51,939 nt of DNA from Chloroflexota bacterium. GTDB taxonomy: Bacteria; Chloroflexota; Limnocylindria; P2-11E; CF-107. The notes beneath the pieces were generated by a model. The model had not been told where the DNA came from and did not search any database. It saw only the letters and a program-made list of their open reading frames with translations. Positions within the stretch are counted from its first letter, which is position 1. Each line of letters begins with the position of its first letter. The DNA is taken from NCBI GenBank assembly GCA_005881435.1, contig VBHP01000092.1, positions 1-51,939 on the forward strand. The letters are read 5' to 3'. Positions 36,473-48,797 of this stretch are shown piece by piece. The position numbers were made by a program, and so were the translations under genes.

Positions 36473-36498
36473 GGGCCGGCGCTCCGCGGCGCCGGCCC
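36473..36498 (-). terminator. Intrinsic terminator of the hrcA-grpE-dnaK operon
   Basis: On the minus strand GGGCCGGCGC, loop of six bases, GCGCCGGCCC, then TTTCT. It lies 28 bases after the dnaK stop. Confidence 0.7.
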
Positions 36499-36525
36499 CT
36501 CTACGCGGGCGAGCCCTAGCCGGAG

Positions 36526-38445
<1,920 letters not shown>

Positions 38446-38447
38446 AG

Positions 38448-38966
38448 TTACTCCTTCGCCTCCCTGGCCACAGCCTGTGGCGCCTTCGCGACTTTCACGA
38501 GCGCGGGCCGAATGACCCGATCGTGCAGTTTGTAGCCCTTCTGTAGTTCACCGAGGACGGTCCCTTCGGGGACCTCGTCGGTCTCGTCGTACATCACCGC
38601 TTCCATCTCGAATGGATCGAATTGCCGGCCCGTCGTGGCGATCGGGACGAGTCCTTCCTGCTCCAGGATCGCGCGGAGCTGACGCTCGACGAGCCAGATC
38701 CCTTCGACCCAGGAGAAGCGCTGCAGCTCCGGCGGCAGCTGCTCCAAGGCTCGGTCGAACGAATCGAGCACGGTCAGCAGACGCCGAATGAGGTCGGCGT
38801 TCGCGTAGCGGACGACATCGGTCTTCTCCGCGTCCGCACGTTTGCGGTAGTTCGAGAATTCGGCGGCCAATCGCTGCAGATCGCGGAGGTGCTCGGCCGC
38901 CGCCTGCGCCGAGGTGTCGTCGCCGCCGTTCTTCAGATCGTCACGAGTCGTCATTTCGTCGTTCAT
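38448..38966 (-). CDS. grpE: Nucleotide exchange factor GrpE
   Basis: The 172-residue DnaK partner has a long N-terminal helix ([20 protein letters not shown]) and the C-terminal beta domain with [20 protein letters not shown] and [20 protein letters not shown], the GrpE signature. It releases ADP from DnaK. It starts 13 bases after hrcA, in the same operon. Confidence 0.96.
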   Translation of the reverse strand: MNDEMTTRDDLKNGGDDTSAQAAAEHLRDLQRLAAEFSNYRKRADAEKTDVVRYANADLIRRLLTVLDSFDRALEQLPPELQRFSWVEGIWLVERQLRAILEQEGLVPIATTGRQFDPFEMEAVMYDETDEVPEGTVLGELQKGYKLHDRVIRPALVKVAKAPQAVAREAKE

Positions 38967-38979
38967 GCCATGTCCCTTC

Positions 38980-40008
38980 CTAGGCGTCCACGGCGCGCAT
39001 CAATTCCGACATCAGCGTCGTCACGTAGCGCACCGCGCCGATCGAGCGTGCATAGTCCATGCGCGTCGGTCCCACCACGCCCATGAAGCCCGAGCTTCGA
39101 AGCTCGCTGCCATAGCGGCCGAGGACCAGACTGAAGTCACGAAGCTCCTCCAGCGGCAGCTCGTCGCCGATGGCCACCGAGACTTCCCCTTCACCAAGCT
39201 TCGCCGGCAGCAGGCGAGCGAGCTGTGTGCGATCTTCGAGGATCGTCAGCACCTCGCGAAGCGGCTCGCTGGTGCTGAACTCAGGCTGCCGCAGCAGGTT
39301 CATCACCCCGTCGACATAGACCGCGAGCGCTCGCGCGTCATCCTGTTCGTCGAGCAGTCGTCCCGCCGCCTCGAGGATCGCCCGTGCGTGCCCGGTCTCC
39401 ATGACGGCCAGACCGTGCAACGCTTCGGCATCTTTACCACTGGCGTGCTCGGCGAGCCGTGCGGAGAGGGATCGCAGATCGGTTGAGACCTCGGGCGACG
39501 GCAGCTCGAGCAGCTGCTGCCGCACCACGCCACCCTCGAAGACGACGACGAGGAGCGCGCGCTGCCCCTGCACCGGAACCGTCTCGAGGTGCCGGATGCG
39601 GACGCGCTGTTGATGTGGCTCGGTCACGAGCGCGGCGCCGGTCGAGAGGCGGGCCAGCACCGAAGCGGCCAGCCGCGACCACTCCGCGGTGTCGAGGTGG
39701 ACCTGGTGGAACTGATGCCGCACCATCATCTGCTCGCTCTGGCCGAGCCTTGAGTCGCCCATCAGCGACCCGATGAAGTAGCGGTACCCGTGCTGCGTCG
39801 GGATGCGGCCCGCCGAGGTGTGCGGATGCGTTAGCAGGCCGAGATCCTCGAGTGCCGCCAGATCGTTCCGCACCGTCGCCGAAGAGACGCCCAGCCGGTA
39901 GCGACGCACCAGTGTGTCGGACGACACCGGTTGCGCCGTGCGGATGTACTCGTGTACGACCGCACGCAGGATCCGTTGCTGGCGGGGGGCAGGCTGCGCT
40001 TTGGCCAT
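38980..40008 (-). CDS. hrcA: Heat-inducible transcription repressor HrcA
   Basis: The 342-residue repressor has a winged-helix N-terminus (QQRILRAVVHEYIRTAQPVS and RLGVSSATVRNDLAALEDLG) and the HrcA domain ending with VVGPTRMDYARSIGAVRYV. It binds CIRCE and shuts off the operon, helped by GroEL in studied species. I start at the ATG at 40008 rather than the GTG at 40014, because HrcA proteins begin just before the winged helix and because GGGAG in the CIRCE spacer fits this ATG. The start codon shares a base with CIRCE. Confidence 0.96.
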   Translation of the reverse strand: MAKAQPAPRQQRILRAVVHEYIRTAQPVSSDTLVRRYRLGVSSATVRNDLAALEDLGLLTHPHTSAGRIPTQHGYRYFIGSLMGDSRLGQSEQMMVRHQFHQVHLDTAEWSRLAASVLARLSTGAALVTEPHQQRVRIRHLETVPVQGQRALLVVVFEGGVVRQQLLELPSPEVSTDLRSLSARLAEHASGKDAEALHGLAVMETGHARAILEAAGRLLDEQDDARALAVYVDGVMNLLRQPEFSTSEPLREVLTILEDRTQLARLLPAKLGEGEVSVAIGDELPLEELRDFSLVLGRYGSELRSSGFMGVVGPTRMDYARSIGAVRYVTTLMSELMRAVDA

Positions 40009-40034
40009 TAGCACTCTCTCCCTTTGAGTGCTAA
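40008..40034 (-). promoter_or_regulatory. CIRCE operator of the hrcA-grpE-dnaK operon
   Basis: TTAGCACTC, nine bases, GAGTGCTAA: a perfect match to the consensus heat-shock operator. It ends on the A of the hrcA ATG. The spacer holds the ribosome binding site (GGGAG on the minus strand), and a TAGGCT box at 40036-40041 is the likely -10 element. Confidence 0.97.
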
Positions 40035-40070
40035 GAGCCTACCAAACGGGCGTGAATCCAGTCAATCCGT

Positions 40071-40076
40071 CAGAAT
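40071..40076 (+). promoter_or_regulatory. Candidate -10 box of the bL37-like gene
   Basis: CAGAAT lies six bases before the ATG at 40083, with no ribosome binding site between. This is the spacing seen for several other genes here and suggests a leaderless transcript. Confidence 0.35.
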
Positions 40077-40082
40077 GGCGGC

Positions 40083-40187
40083 ATGGGAAAAGGCCAAAAG
40101 AAACGAAAGACCCGCGCCCGGCTGACCTGGGCCTCCAAGAAGGCGAATCACGGCCGAAAGCCTGGAATGGGCCGGGGCAAGCGCTAG
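40083..40187 (+). CDS. 34-residue basic protein resembling ribosomal protein bL37
   Basis: The product is MGKGQKKRKTRARLTW followed by ASKKANHGRKPGMGRGKR and a TAG. Thirteen of 34 residues are Lys or Arg. The segment KKANHGRKPG resembles the SKANHGKRPN end of the small actinobacterial 50S protein bL37 (about 24 residues), as I remember it. If related, it would sit on 23S rRNA. It is read away from hrcA, with 74 bases between the starts, and is followed by a hairpin. The match is short and from memory, so the assignment is tentative, but the gene itself looks real because of its composition, terminator and position. Confidence 0.6.
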   Translation: MGKGQKKRKTRARLTWASKKANHGRKPGMGRGKR

Positions 40188-40196
40188 CGAAATGGT

Positions 40197-40221
40197 GAGG
40201 GCCGGCGAAGCGCCGGCCCTC
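40197..40221. terminator. Perfect 11-base hairpin between convergent genes
   Basis: GAGGGCCGGCG, loop AAG, CGCCGGCCCTC. It lies ten bases after the bL37-like stop and 27 bases before the stop of the convergent basic-protein gene, so it could end both. No T run is present on either side. Confidence 0.6.
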
Positions 40222-40247
40222 GATCTCACCTCGAACGCCTAGCGCGA

Positions 40248-40586
40248 CTAGCGGCGCTTCTTCCTTCCACCGGAGCTCTTCTTCCTGGCACCGGAGCTCT
40301 TCTTCCTGCTGCGCGAGCTCGAGCTGCGCGACGAAGTGCGGCGCGAGGTTGTGGTCTTCTTCCTGCCGCCAGCCTTTCGCGCGCCAGTCTTGCGAGTCGC
40401 GGGCTTGCGACGGGTCGCGCGCTTGGCGGTCGTCTTCCGCGTCGCACGTTTCCGCGTCGAGGCCTTGCGCGTCGTCCGGCGACGCGCCGGGCGCGCCTCG
40501 GACATCGGATCGGATGGCATGCCCATGCCGGAGTCCTCCATGCCGGGCTGCTCACCCATGGGTTGCATCGGCATCTCGTCGGTCAC
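40248..40586 (-). CDS. Histone-H1-like basic, disordered protein
   Basis: The 112-residue protein has an acidic, Met/Pro-rich first third (MTDEMPMQPMGEQPGMEDSG) and a Lys/Arg/Ser/Thr tail with repeats such as TRKASTRKRATRKTTAKRAT and RKKSSGARKKSSGGRKKRR. There are no predicted folded segments. Such tails bind DNA or RNA, so a nucleoid role is plausible. I start at the GTG at 40586, nine bases after GGGGAGG; the frame is also open to a TTG at 40604, which overlaps that site. Just before it a small frame ends in TAGTG, sharing bases with this start. Confidence 0.7.
   Translation of the reverse strand: MTDEMPMQPMGEQPGMEDSGMGMPSDPMSEARPARRRTTRKASTRKRATRKTTAKRATRRKPATRKTGARKAGGRKKTTTSRRTSSRSSSSRSRKKSSGARKKSSGGRKKRR
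40268..40308 (-). repeat. Two 20-base direct repeats, period 21, in the basic-protein gene
   Basis: The sequence CACCGGAGCTCTTCTTCCTG occurs at 40268-40287 and 40289-40308. Together they encode tandem RKKSSG-type units. This could let the tail change length by slippage in whole codons. Confidence 0.85.
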
Positions 40587-40654
40587 TAGCAAGAACCTCC
40601 CCAAATCATCTTTCGCAGATCTTCAACGATCACCACGCCGGTGTCGTGTGGCAT
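40586..40654 (-). CDS. Possible 22-residue leader peptide before the basic-protein gene
   Basis: The frame reads MPHDTGVVIVEDLRK, then MIWGGSC and TAG; the TAG shares bases with the GTG of the next gene (TAGTG), and the ribosome binding site of that gene lies inside it. It could couple translation. The ribosome binding site for this frame is weak (GGGA), and its length is small enough to arise by chance. Confidence 0.25.
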   Translation of the reverse strand: MPHDTGVVIVEDLRKMIWGGSC

Positions 40655-40699
40655 ATCGCGTTCCCGACGCTGGCGCAAGTACGTCGATTCTTTGTCACG

Positions 40700-41854
40700 T
40701 CAGACCAAACGCACGAATACCTCGTTTGACAGTAATCGGCCACGTCGCGTCAGCGAGACGCGCTCGCCGCGCCAGCGCAGCAGCCCGGCACCGTCGAGCC
40801 CGCGCAGCCGGTCGCGCACATCGTCCGCGGCGGGCGCGCCGTAGCGTGCGGCCAGCTCGGTGACGCGCAGACCCTCCCGCAGACGGAGGGCCAGGATCGC
40901 CGTCTCGGCAGCGTCGCCGGGACGGCTATCGAGCTCGGGTGCCCCGGCGCTCCAGCGTTCGATGTACGTCGCGAGACGCCCGTCGTTCCAGGATCGCGTG
41001 CCGCCCAGATGCGAGTGCGCGCCCAGCCCGACGCCGACCCAGTCCCCGTCGCGCCAGTACACCAGGTTGTGCCGGCTCTCGTGACCCGGTCGAGCCCAGT
41101 TGGCGATCTCGTAGTGCGCATATCCCGCGCCGGCCAGGATGCGCTCGGCGTCGAGGTACATGTCGGCGACGACATCGTCCTCCGGCTGTCCAGCAGCGGC
41201 CCGCGAGCGCCATCGCGCCAGGCTGGGCCAGCCCGAGCCGGGCCAGTTGACGACCGACTGCTCGGGCTCGTGCAACAGCGTGAGCGGATAGCACGACAGA
41301 TGGTCCGGACCGAGGCGGACCGCCCGCTCGAGGTCGGCTCGCCAGGCGTCGCGGCTCTGCCCGGGCCAGCCGAGGATCAGGTCGAGGTTCAGGCTCAGAC
41401 CACCAGCGGCGCGAACGAGCTCGACCGAACGGAGCACATCGGCCACGTCGTGCGTCCGCGCCAACGCTCTTAATCCGTTGGCCTCGAGGCTTTGCGCGCC
41501 GAGCGACACTCGCGTGAGCCCAAGGAGCGTCCGAAAGGCGCCGAGCCGCTTCGCGTCGAGCGTTTCAGGGTTGGCCTCGAGCGTCACCTCCGTCGGGCGG
41601 ACATCAAAGGCGTCATCGAGCGCCCGGCGCAACGCTTCGACCTCGGACGGCTGGAGCAAGCTCGGCGTGCCACCGCCGAAGTACACGGTCTCGAGGCGCG
41701 GACGCCCCAGGTCCGCCCCGCGAAGCGCGATCTCCCGCGCCAGCGTCTGGAGGTAGCGATCGCGCAGCGGCGTGCTCGCGGGCGCGGTCGCGAAGTCGCA
41801 GTACGGACAGCGTGCGGCGCAGAAGGGGATGTGGACGTAGAGCGAGATCGGCAT
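40700..41854 (-). CDS. hemW: Radical SAM heme chaperone HemW
   Basis: The 384-residue radical SAM protein begins [20 protein letters not shown], with the iron-sulfur motif C-x3-C-x2-C, followed by VYFGGGTPSLL and LILGWPGQS, as in HemW. It carries a C-terminal HemN-like domain. The family inserts heme into respiratory enzymes and is often misnamed coproporphyrinogen oxidase. The ATG at 41854 overlaps the stop of the preceding gene; a GTG at 41857 is also possible. The position after lepA is the one seen in many bacteria. Confidence 0.92.
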   Translation of the reverse strand: MPISLYVHIPFCAARCPYCDFATAPASTPLRDRYLQTLAREIALRGADLGRPRLETVYFGGGTPSLLQPSEVEALRRALDDAFDVRPTEVTLEANPETLDAKRLGAFRTLLGLTRVSLGAQSLEANGLRALARTHDVADVLRSVELVRAAGGLSLNLDLILGWPGQSRDAWRADLERAVRLGPDHLSCYPLTLLHEPEQSVVNWPGSGWPSLARWRSRAAAGQPEDDVVADMYLDAERILAGAGYAHYEIANWARPGHESRHNLVYWRDGDWVGVGLGAHSHLGGTRSWNDGRLATYIERWSAGAPELDSRPGDAAETAILALRLREGLRVTELAARYGAPAADDVRDRLRGLDGAGLLRWRGERVSLTRRGRLLSNEVFVRLV

Positions 41855-42381
41855 CACAGCTCACCCAGCGGGTCTGGAAGGCCCGCCTCCTCGGACAGCA
41901 CCGCCGTCAGTCCAAGGTCGACTTTCCACTCGCGGTTCTCATAGACGAAGCCGAGCAGATGCGCCGGCTTCCAGTCGTCCTCGCGGACGAAGGCCGTCCC
42001 CTCGACGTCCGGCAGCAGCAACACGAAGGCTTCGACTCGCGACAGCAACCGCGCGGCGGAGACGCCCATGGCGTTGACGCGCGGCGCGCCACCGAGCGCG
42101 GACCGCACGCTTTCCGCGAGTGGGCCGGCGACCTCGGTCATCCGCGCGTCGCCATCGTCCTCGCCGACGTGCGCAGCGCGGGAGAGCCGGAGGCGCTCGC
42201 GCGTGGCGTAGCGTCCTTCGAACATGCCGCGCGATTCACGTGATAGCGCGAGCCACAGGCCGGCGAGGTCGTCCGCGGCGGCGGCCTTGAGGAACGCCGC
42301 GGCCAGCGGCTGGGTCGGATGTTCGTAGTGCACTTCGTAACCGGCGGCGTCGTGCGTCGCGTGCCGGCGGAAGAGCCTCAT
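41854..42381 (-). CDS. Hypothetical protein between lepA and hemW
   Basis: The 175-residue soluble protein has no family I recognise. It begins [20 protein letters not shown] and its middle is alpha-helical with Ala/Arg content; the end reads [17 protein letters not shown], an alternating strand-like segment. No signal peptide or membrane helix is visible. It overlaps lepA by four bases and hemW by one, so it is translated with both and may serve ribosomes or heme handling. Confidence 0.75.
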   Translation of the reverse strand: MRLFRRHATHDAAGYEVHYEHPTQPLAAAFLKAAAADDLAGLWLALSRESRGMFEGRYATRERLRLSRAAHVGEDDGDARMTEVAGPLAESVRSALGGAPRVNAMGVSAARLLSRVEAFVLLLPDVEGTAFVREDDWKPAHLLGFVYENREWKVDLGLTAVLSEEAGLPDPLGEL

Positions 42382-44189
42382 CGGGAGGCCGCCTCATCCT
42401 TGATGCGCAGGACCGCGAGGAAGGCCTCCTGCGGGATCTCGACGTTGCCGACGAGCTTCAGGCGCTTCTTCCCTTCCTTCTGTTTCTCCAGGAGCTTCCG
42501 CTTCCGCGTCACGTCGCCGCCGTAGCACTTCGCCAGCACGTTCTTCCGTAGCGGCTGCACCGTCGCGCGCGAGATCACCTTCCCGCCGATGGCGGCCTGG
42601 ATGGCGACCTCGAACAGCTGGCGCGGAATGAGCTCCTTCAGCTTCGTCACCAGCCCGAGGCCGGTCTTATAAGACTTGTCGCGGTGCACGATCATCGACA
42701 GCGCGTCGACGCGCTGGCCGCCGACGAGGATGTCCAGCCGGACCAGATCGGCGGCGCGGTACTCGCTCAGCTCGTAGTCCATCGAGGCGTAGCCCTGCGA
42801 TCGGCTTTTCAGCTGGTCGTGCAGATCGACGATGACCTCGCCCAGCGGCATCTCGTAGCGCAGCATGGCCCGCTGCGGGTCGAGGTAGCTCATGTCGATG
42901 TACGTGCCGCGCCGGTTCTGCACCAACTCCATGACGTTGCCGACGAAGGTCCCGGGCGTGATGACCGTCACCTTGACCCACGGCTCGCGGATCTCGAGGA
43001 TCGAACCCGGATCCGGCAACGCAGCGGGATTGTCGATCGCGATCTCCTCGCCGCCCATGAGGATGGCGCGATACTCGACGGACGGTGCGGTGGCGATGAG
43101 GTCGACGTCGTATTCGCGCTCCAGCCGCTCCTGCACGATCTCCATATGCAGCACGCCGAGGAAGCCGCAGCGAAAGCCGTGACCCAACGCGCCTGACGAC
43201 TCCGGCTCGTAGGTGAAGGCGGCGTCGTTGAGCCTGAGCTTCTCGAGCGCCTCGCGGAGCTCGGGGTATTCGTCGCTGTTGCTGGGATAGAAGCCCGCGA
43301 ACACCATCGGCTTGGCCGGGCGATATCCCGGAAGCGGCTCGTTCGCCGGGGTCACGCCGCTCGTCAGCGTGTCGCCGACGCGGCAGTCGGCCACGGTCTT
43401 GAGGCCGGTCGCGACGTAGCCGACTTCGCCTGCCTCGAGCGCGTCGACCGGTCGCAGATCCGGCGAGAAAAACCCGACCTCGAGTGCGTCGGCCAACTTC
43501 TCCGTCTGCATCAACAGCACGCGCTCTCCAACGCGGACGACGCCTTCGACGATGCGCACGTACGCCAGAACACCCTTGTACGAGTCGTACTTCGAGTCGA
43601 AGATCAGGCCGCGGAGGACGGCGTCGGCCGAACCTTTCGGCGGCGGCACGCGCGCGACGACGGCCTCGAGCAGCTCCGGCACGCCGGTGCCTTCCTTCGC
43701 CGAGACGGTCAGGATCTCGGCGTCGGTGAAGCCGAAGGCGGACTTGAGGTCCTCGCGCGTCTGCTCGACTTGCGCGTTCGGCAGGTCGATCTTGTTGACG
43801 ACGGGAATGATCTCGAGGCCGTGCTCGAGCGCGAGATAGGCGTTGGCGAGCGTCTGCGCCTCGATGCCCTGCGTCGCGTCCACGAGCAGCACCGCTCCCT
43901 CGCAGGCCGCGATCGATCGTGACACCTCGTAAGAGAAATCGACGTGGCCCGGGGTGTCGATGAGGTAGAGGGTGTAGGTCTTGCCGTCGCGTGCTTGGTA
44001 GCGCATGCGGATCGGATGCGCCTTGATGGTGATGCCCTTCTCGCGCTCGAGTTCCATGGCGTCGAGGAATTGCTCTCGCATCTGCCGGCTGGGGATGGTG
44101 CCGGTCAGGTCCAGCAGCCGATCGCTCAGCGTGGTCTTGCCATGATCGATATGCGCGAGGATGGCGAACGCGCGGATGTCGTCACGCAT
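42378..44189 (-). CDS. lepA: Elongation factor 4 (LepA)
   Basis: The 603-residue translational GTPase helps ribosome back-translocation and assembly under stress. [18 protein letters not shown] is G1, [14 protein letters not shown] is G3, NKIDLPNAQ is G4 and TVSAKEGTG is G5. The C-terminal LepA-specific domain ends with [20 protein letters not shown] and [22 protein letters not shown] box is six bases before the ATG, without a ribosome binding site. Confidence 0.97.
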   Translation of the reverse strand: MRDDIRAFAILAHIDHGKTTLSDRLLDLTGTIPSRQMREQFLDAMELEREKGITIKAHPIRMRYQARDGKTYTLYLIDTPGHVDFSYEVSRSIAACEGAVLLVDATQGIEAQTLANAYLALEHGLEIIPVVNKIDLPNAQVEQTREDLKSAFGFTDAEILTVSAKEGTGVPELLEAVVARVPPPKGSADAVLRGLIFDSKYDSYKGVLAYVRIVEGVVRVGERVLLMQTEKLADALEVGFFSPDLRPVDALEAGEVGYVATGLKTVADCRVGDTLTSGVTPANEPLPGYRPAKPMVFAGFYPSNSDEYPELREALEKLRLNDAAFTYEPESSGALGHGFRCGFLGVLHMEIVQERLEREYDVDLIATAPSVEYRAILMGGEEIAIDNPAALPDPGSILEIREPWVKVTVITPGTFVGNVMELVQNRRGTYIDMSYLDPQRAMLRYEMPLGEVIVDLHDQLKSRSQGYASMDYELSEYRAADLVRLDILVGGQRVDALSMIVHRDKSYKTGLGLVTKLKELIPRQLFEVAIQAAIGGKVISRATVQPLRKNVLAKCYGGDVTRKRKLLEKQKEGKKRLKLVGNVEIPQEAFLAVLRIKDEAASR

Positions 44190-44195
44190 CGGTTG

Positions 44196-44201
44196 AGCGT
44201 A
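44196..44201 (-). promoter_or_regulatory. Candidate -10 box of the lepA operon
   Basis: TACGCT on the minus strand lies exactly six bases before the lepA ATG, as for the HIT and plsY genes. It would give a leaderless lepA transcript. Confidence 0.45.
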
Positions 44202-44264
44202 CCGAGAATCGACGCCACGACGCGGCGCTGCTGCAGCGTCGTCAGTCTTGGATGATCGTTGCAG

Positions 44265-45869
44265 TCAACGCGGCGGCTCGGTCACCGGGGCGGCTCCCGG
44301 CGTGAGGCGGCGAAAAAAGTCGAGCACGAGACGCAGCTCGCCGACGCGCAGCAGCCAGCACGCCGCGAGATACGACGCGCCGGCGACCGCGAACGCGGAC
44401 AGCAGCTGCAGCGCGAGACCGATCTTCGAGATCTCGAGCTGCACGGTGAAGTTCGTGAGATGGACGTACCCGAAGATGGAGATGCCCATGATCAGCGCCG
44501 CGGACAGCTGCCGCAGCACCGCGAACGAGACGGAGAAGACGGGAAGATGGATGCGCGGCTGCAGCAACGCGATCAGGACGGCCGCCTCAGCGAGCGTGGC
44601 GATCGAGTTCGCCAGCGCCAGGCCGGCGATCCCCAGCGGCTCGCCGTCGACGACCCATCCGACGAGCACGAAGGCGAGCGCGACGTTCGCCGCGATCGAC
44701 ACCAGCGTCGTCACGAGCGGCGTGCGAGTGTCCTTCGCGGCGTAGAAGGCCCGCGTCAGGATCTGCACGAGGGCGTGCCCGGCGAGGCCGATCGCGTAGA
44801 ACAGGAATGCCGCCGCGGTGAGCTCTCGCGCGAAGTCGCTGAACTCGCGGTACTGGAACAGCAGATGCACGATCGGACGGCGCAGCACCATCATCGCGAT
44901 GGCCGACGGCAGCGTCAGGAAGAGGATCAGCCGGATCGCCTGCGCCAGTGCGGCGCGCAGCCGGGTGGTCTGGCCCAGCGCGGCAAAGTGCGAGAGGCTC
45001 GGGAAGATGGCGGCGCTGATGGCCATGGAGAACACGCCGAGCGGCAGCAGCATCAGCGCGAAGGCGTAATTCAGCGCGGAGAGTGAGCCCGACACGAGGC
45101 CGGTGGCCAGCGCGGTGTTCACTGCGGGGATGACGAAGAACGCGGAGCCCTGCGCCAGGGCTCGCGGCGCCGTCAGCGTGGCGATCTCGCGAAGGCCGGG
45201 ATGACCGAGGTCGAGGGTCAACGAGTAACGGGTGCGGCGGAAGGTGAGCTCCGGCACCTGCACCAGGAACATCATCAGCGCACCGACCACGACGCCCCAG
45301 GCAAGCGCATAGATGCCGAGGAACGGCGAGAGGAAGACCGTGAACAGGATGATCACGAGGTTGTAGACAACGGGCGCGACCGCGGCAGAGAGGAATTGCC
45401 GATACGAATTGAGCACGCCGGTCATGAGCGACGACAGCCCCATGAAGATCGGCGACAGCAGCATGATGCGGGTCAGGTCGGTCGCGAGCGAGAGCTGCGC
45501 CGGATCGCCGCGGAAGCCGGCGGCGAGGTACGGCATGAACCACGGCGCCGCGACCCACAGCACACCAGAGGCCGTGACGAGCACGAGCAGCATGGCGTTG
45601 ATGACGCTCGAGGCCACGTGCCAGCCCTCGGCCTCGCGCTCCTTCGCCAGGTAGCTGGTGAAGACCGGGATGAAAGCGCTGGTGATCGCGCCGGCGACGA
45701 TGAGGTTGAAGAGTGATTCGGGAATGACGTTCGCGGCCCAGAAGGCATCGAGCTCCTTCGACAGGCCGAAGTACGCACCAATGACGGAGAGGCGCAGCCA
45801 TCCGAGGAAACGGCTGGCCACGAACGTGGTCATCATGATCGCCGTCGCCCCGACGATCCCCTGACGCAT
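44265..45869 (-). CDS. murJ: Lipid II flippase MurJ (MviN)
   Basis: The 534-residue protein has 13-14 membrane helices and moves lipid II across the membrane for peptidoglycan synthesis. GATAIMMTTFVASRFLGWLR begins the family N-terminus, and FWAANVIPESLFNLIVAGAI and LTRAFYAAKDTRTPLVTTL are MurJ blocks. I start at the ATG at 45869; a GTG one codon earlier is also possible. The gene is read away from rpsT. A TACTCT box lies at 45882-45887. It ends 75 bases before the lepA start. Confidence 0.92.
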   Translation of the reverse strand: MRQGIVGATAIMMTTFVASRFLGWLRLSVIGAYFGLSKELDAFWAANVIPESLFNLIVAGAITSAFIPVFTSYLAKEREAEGWHVASSVINAMLLVLVTASGVLWVAAPWFMPYLAAGFRGDPAQLSLATDLTRIMLLSPIFMGLSSLMTGVLNSYRQFLSAAVAPVVYNLVIILFTVFLSPFLGIYALAWGVVVGALMMFLVQVPELTFRRTRYSLTLDLGHPGLREIATLTAPRALAQGSAFFVIPAVNTALATGLVSGSLSALNYAFALMLLPLGVFSMAISAAIFPSLSHFAALGQTTRLRAALAQAIRLILFLTLPSAIAMMVLRRPIVHLLFQYREFSDFARELTAAAFLFYAIGLAGHALVQILTRAFYAAKDTRTPLVTTLVSIAANVALAFVLVGWVVDGEPLGIAGLALANSIATLAEAAVLIALLQPRIHLPVFSVSFAVLRQLSAALIMGISIFGYVHLTNFTVQLEISKIGLALQLLSAFAVAGASYLAACWLLRVGELRLVLDFFRRLTPGAAPVTEPPR

Positions 45870-45894
45870 CACCGACTCAAAAGAGTAAGAGTGT

Positions 45895-45903
45895 TGCTAT
45901 CGT
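45895..45903 (+). promoter_or_regulatory. Extended -10 promoter for rpsT
   Basis: TG followed by one base and TATCGT forms an extended -10 element about 47 bases before the rpsT start. No clear -35 is needed in this type. Confidence 0.4.
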
Positions 45904-45949
45904 TCACGTTGTCCCCCGCCGGTAAGAACGTTTCCAGGAAGGTGCTCGT

Positions 45950-46204
45950 TTGGCAGCTAAGAAGCGCAAGCTCACGGCGCTGAAGCGCATCCGTCAGAAC
46001 ATCCGCCGAGCGGCTCGGCGGCAGTCGGTCAAGAGCGCGCTGCGCACGATCGCGAAGCGTGCGCAACGCCTTCCCGAAGCGATCTCCGAAGCGCAGTCCA
46101 CGATCGACCGGGCGATCGGTGCCGGCATCATCCATAAGAACGCGGGAGCCCGGCGGAAGTCGCGCCTGATGAAGAAGGCGGCGAAGCGGAAGAAGACCGC
46201 GTAG
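45950..46204 (+). CDS. rpsT: 30S ribosomal protein S20
   Basis: The 84-residue basic protein reads AAKKRKLTALKRIRQNIRRA after a TTG start and has the S20 body KSALRTIAKRAQRL and HKNAGARRKSRLMKKAAKR. AGGAAGG lies seven bases before the TTG, which supports it. It is read away from murJ and converges with eno, only two bases apart, with no terminator between. Confidence 0.95.
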   Translation: MAAKKRKLTALKRIRQNIRRAARRQSVKSALRTIAKRAQRLPEAISEAQSTIDRAIGAGIIHKNAGARRKSRLMKKAAKRKKTA

Positions 46205-46206
46205 GA

Positions 46207-47570
<1,364 letters not shown>

Positions 47571-47608
47571 GCCTTGAACGCATTTTTCAAATTCGCCGTG
47601 AGCGGCGC

Positions 47609-48796
47609 TCACGTCGCATCCGGGATCGCCGCGACTCCGGGCAGCTCTCGCCCCTCGAGCAGCTCGAGCGACGCGCCGCCGCCCGTCGAGACGTGGGTGA
47701 GCTTGTCGGCCAACCCGAGCTGTTCCACGGCCTGGACCGATTCGCCGCCGCCGACGACTGTGGTCGCGTTCGACTCGGCCAGGAGCTGCGCGATGCGGTT
47801 GGTGCCTACGCCGAAGGCGGGGTTCTCGAAGTAACCGAGCGGTCCGTTCCAGAACACGGTCGACGAGCGAGCGATCTCGTCTCCGATGAGCGCGATCGTG
47901 GCCGGCCCGACGTCGAGGATCATGCCGCCGACCGGTCGTCCGGCCTCGACGACCTCCCCGTTCGGCGCAGCGGTCGAGCCCGCGACGACCACGTCGGTCG
48001 GCAGCAGGATGTCCTTTCCCGAGTCGAGGATGCGCTGCGCCGCGCCGACCTGGTCCGGCTCGGCCAGGCTCTTGCCAATGTCGTAGCGCTTTGCCAGGAA
48101 GAACGTGTTCGCCATCGCGCCGCCGATCGCGAGCGCATCGACGCGTCGCAGCAGCGACTCCAGGACACGCAGCTTTGTGGAGACCTTGGCACCGCCGATG
48201 ATCGCGAGGAACGGACGAGCCGGCGCCTCGAGGAGACCACCGAGGAACGTGAGCTCGCGCTCCATCAGAAAACCGGCGTACGCCGGCAGCAGGTGCGCGA
48301 CCCCCTCGGTCGACGCGTGCGCGCGATGAGCGGTGCCGAACGCGTCGTTGACGTACACCTCCGCGAGCGCGGCCAGACGTTTGGCGAAGGCCGGATCGTT
48401 CCGCTCCTCCTCAGCGTGAAAGCGGACGTTCTCGAGCAAGAGCACCTCACCGGGCATCAGATCGGCGGCCGCGTGCTCGGCCTTCGGCCCGACGCAGTCC
48501 TCCGCCAGCGTCACCGGCCATCCGCTCAACTGACGCAGCCGCTCGGCCACCGGCGCGAGCGAGAGCTTCGGGTCGCGCCTGCCTTCGGGACGGCCGAGGT
48601 GCGAGACGACGATGACGCGCGCACCGCGATCGATGAGGTAGCGCAGCGTGGGAAATGCCGCGCGGATGCGCGTGTCGTCGGCCACCTTCCCGTCTTTGAG
48701 CGGAACGTTGAAGTCGACTCGCACGAGCACGCGTTTCCCGTGCGGGTCGAGATCGCGGATCGTCCGCTTGGTAAAGGCGCGTGTGGCCGAGGTCAC
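47609..48796 (-). CDS. pgk: Phosphoglycerate kinase
   Basis: The 395-residue enzyme makes ATP from 1,3-bisphosphoglycerate. TIRDLDPHGKRVLVRVDFNV, VVSHLGRPEG and VLLLENVRFHAEEE are substrate-site motifs, GGAKVSTKLRVLESLL and VGGGESVQAVEQLG line the nucleotide site. The GTG start is one base after the gap stop. It lies between gap and eno. Confidence 0.97.
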   Translation of the reverse strand: MTSATRAFTKRTIRDLDPHGKRVLVRVDFNVPLKDGKVADDTRIRAAFPTLRYLIDRGARVIVVSHLGRPEGRRDPKLSLAPVAERLRQLSGWPVTLAEDCVGPKAEHAAADLMPGEVLLLENVRFHAEEERNDPAFAKRLAALAEVYVNDAFGTAHRAHASTEGVAHLLPAYAGFLMERELTFLGGLLEAPARPFLAIIGGAKVSTKLRVLESLLRRVDALAIGGAMANTFFLAKRYDIGKSLAEPDQVGAAQRILDSGKDILLPTDVVVAGSTAAPNGEVVEAGRPVGGMILDVGPATIALIGDEIARSSTVFWNGPLGYFENPAFGVGTNRIAQLLAESNATTVVGGGESVQAVEQLGLADKLTHVSTGGGASLELLEGRELPGVAAIPDAT

Positions 48797-48797
48797 G

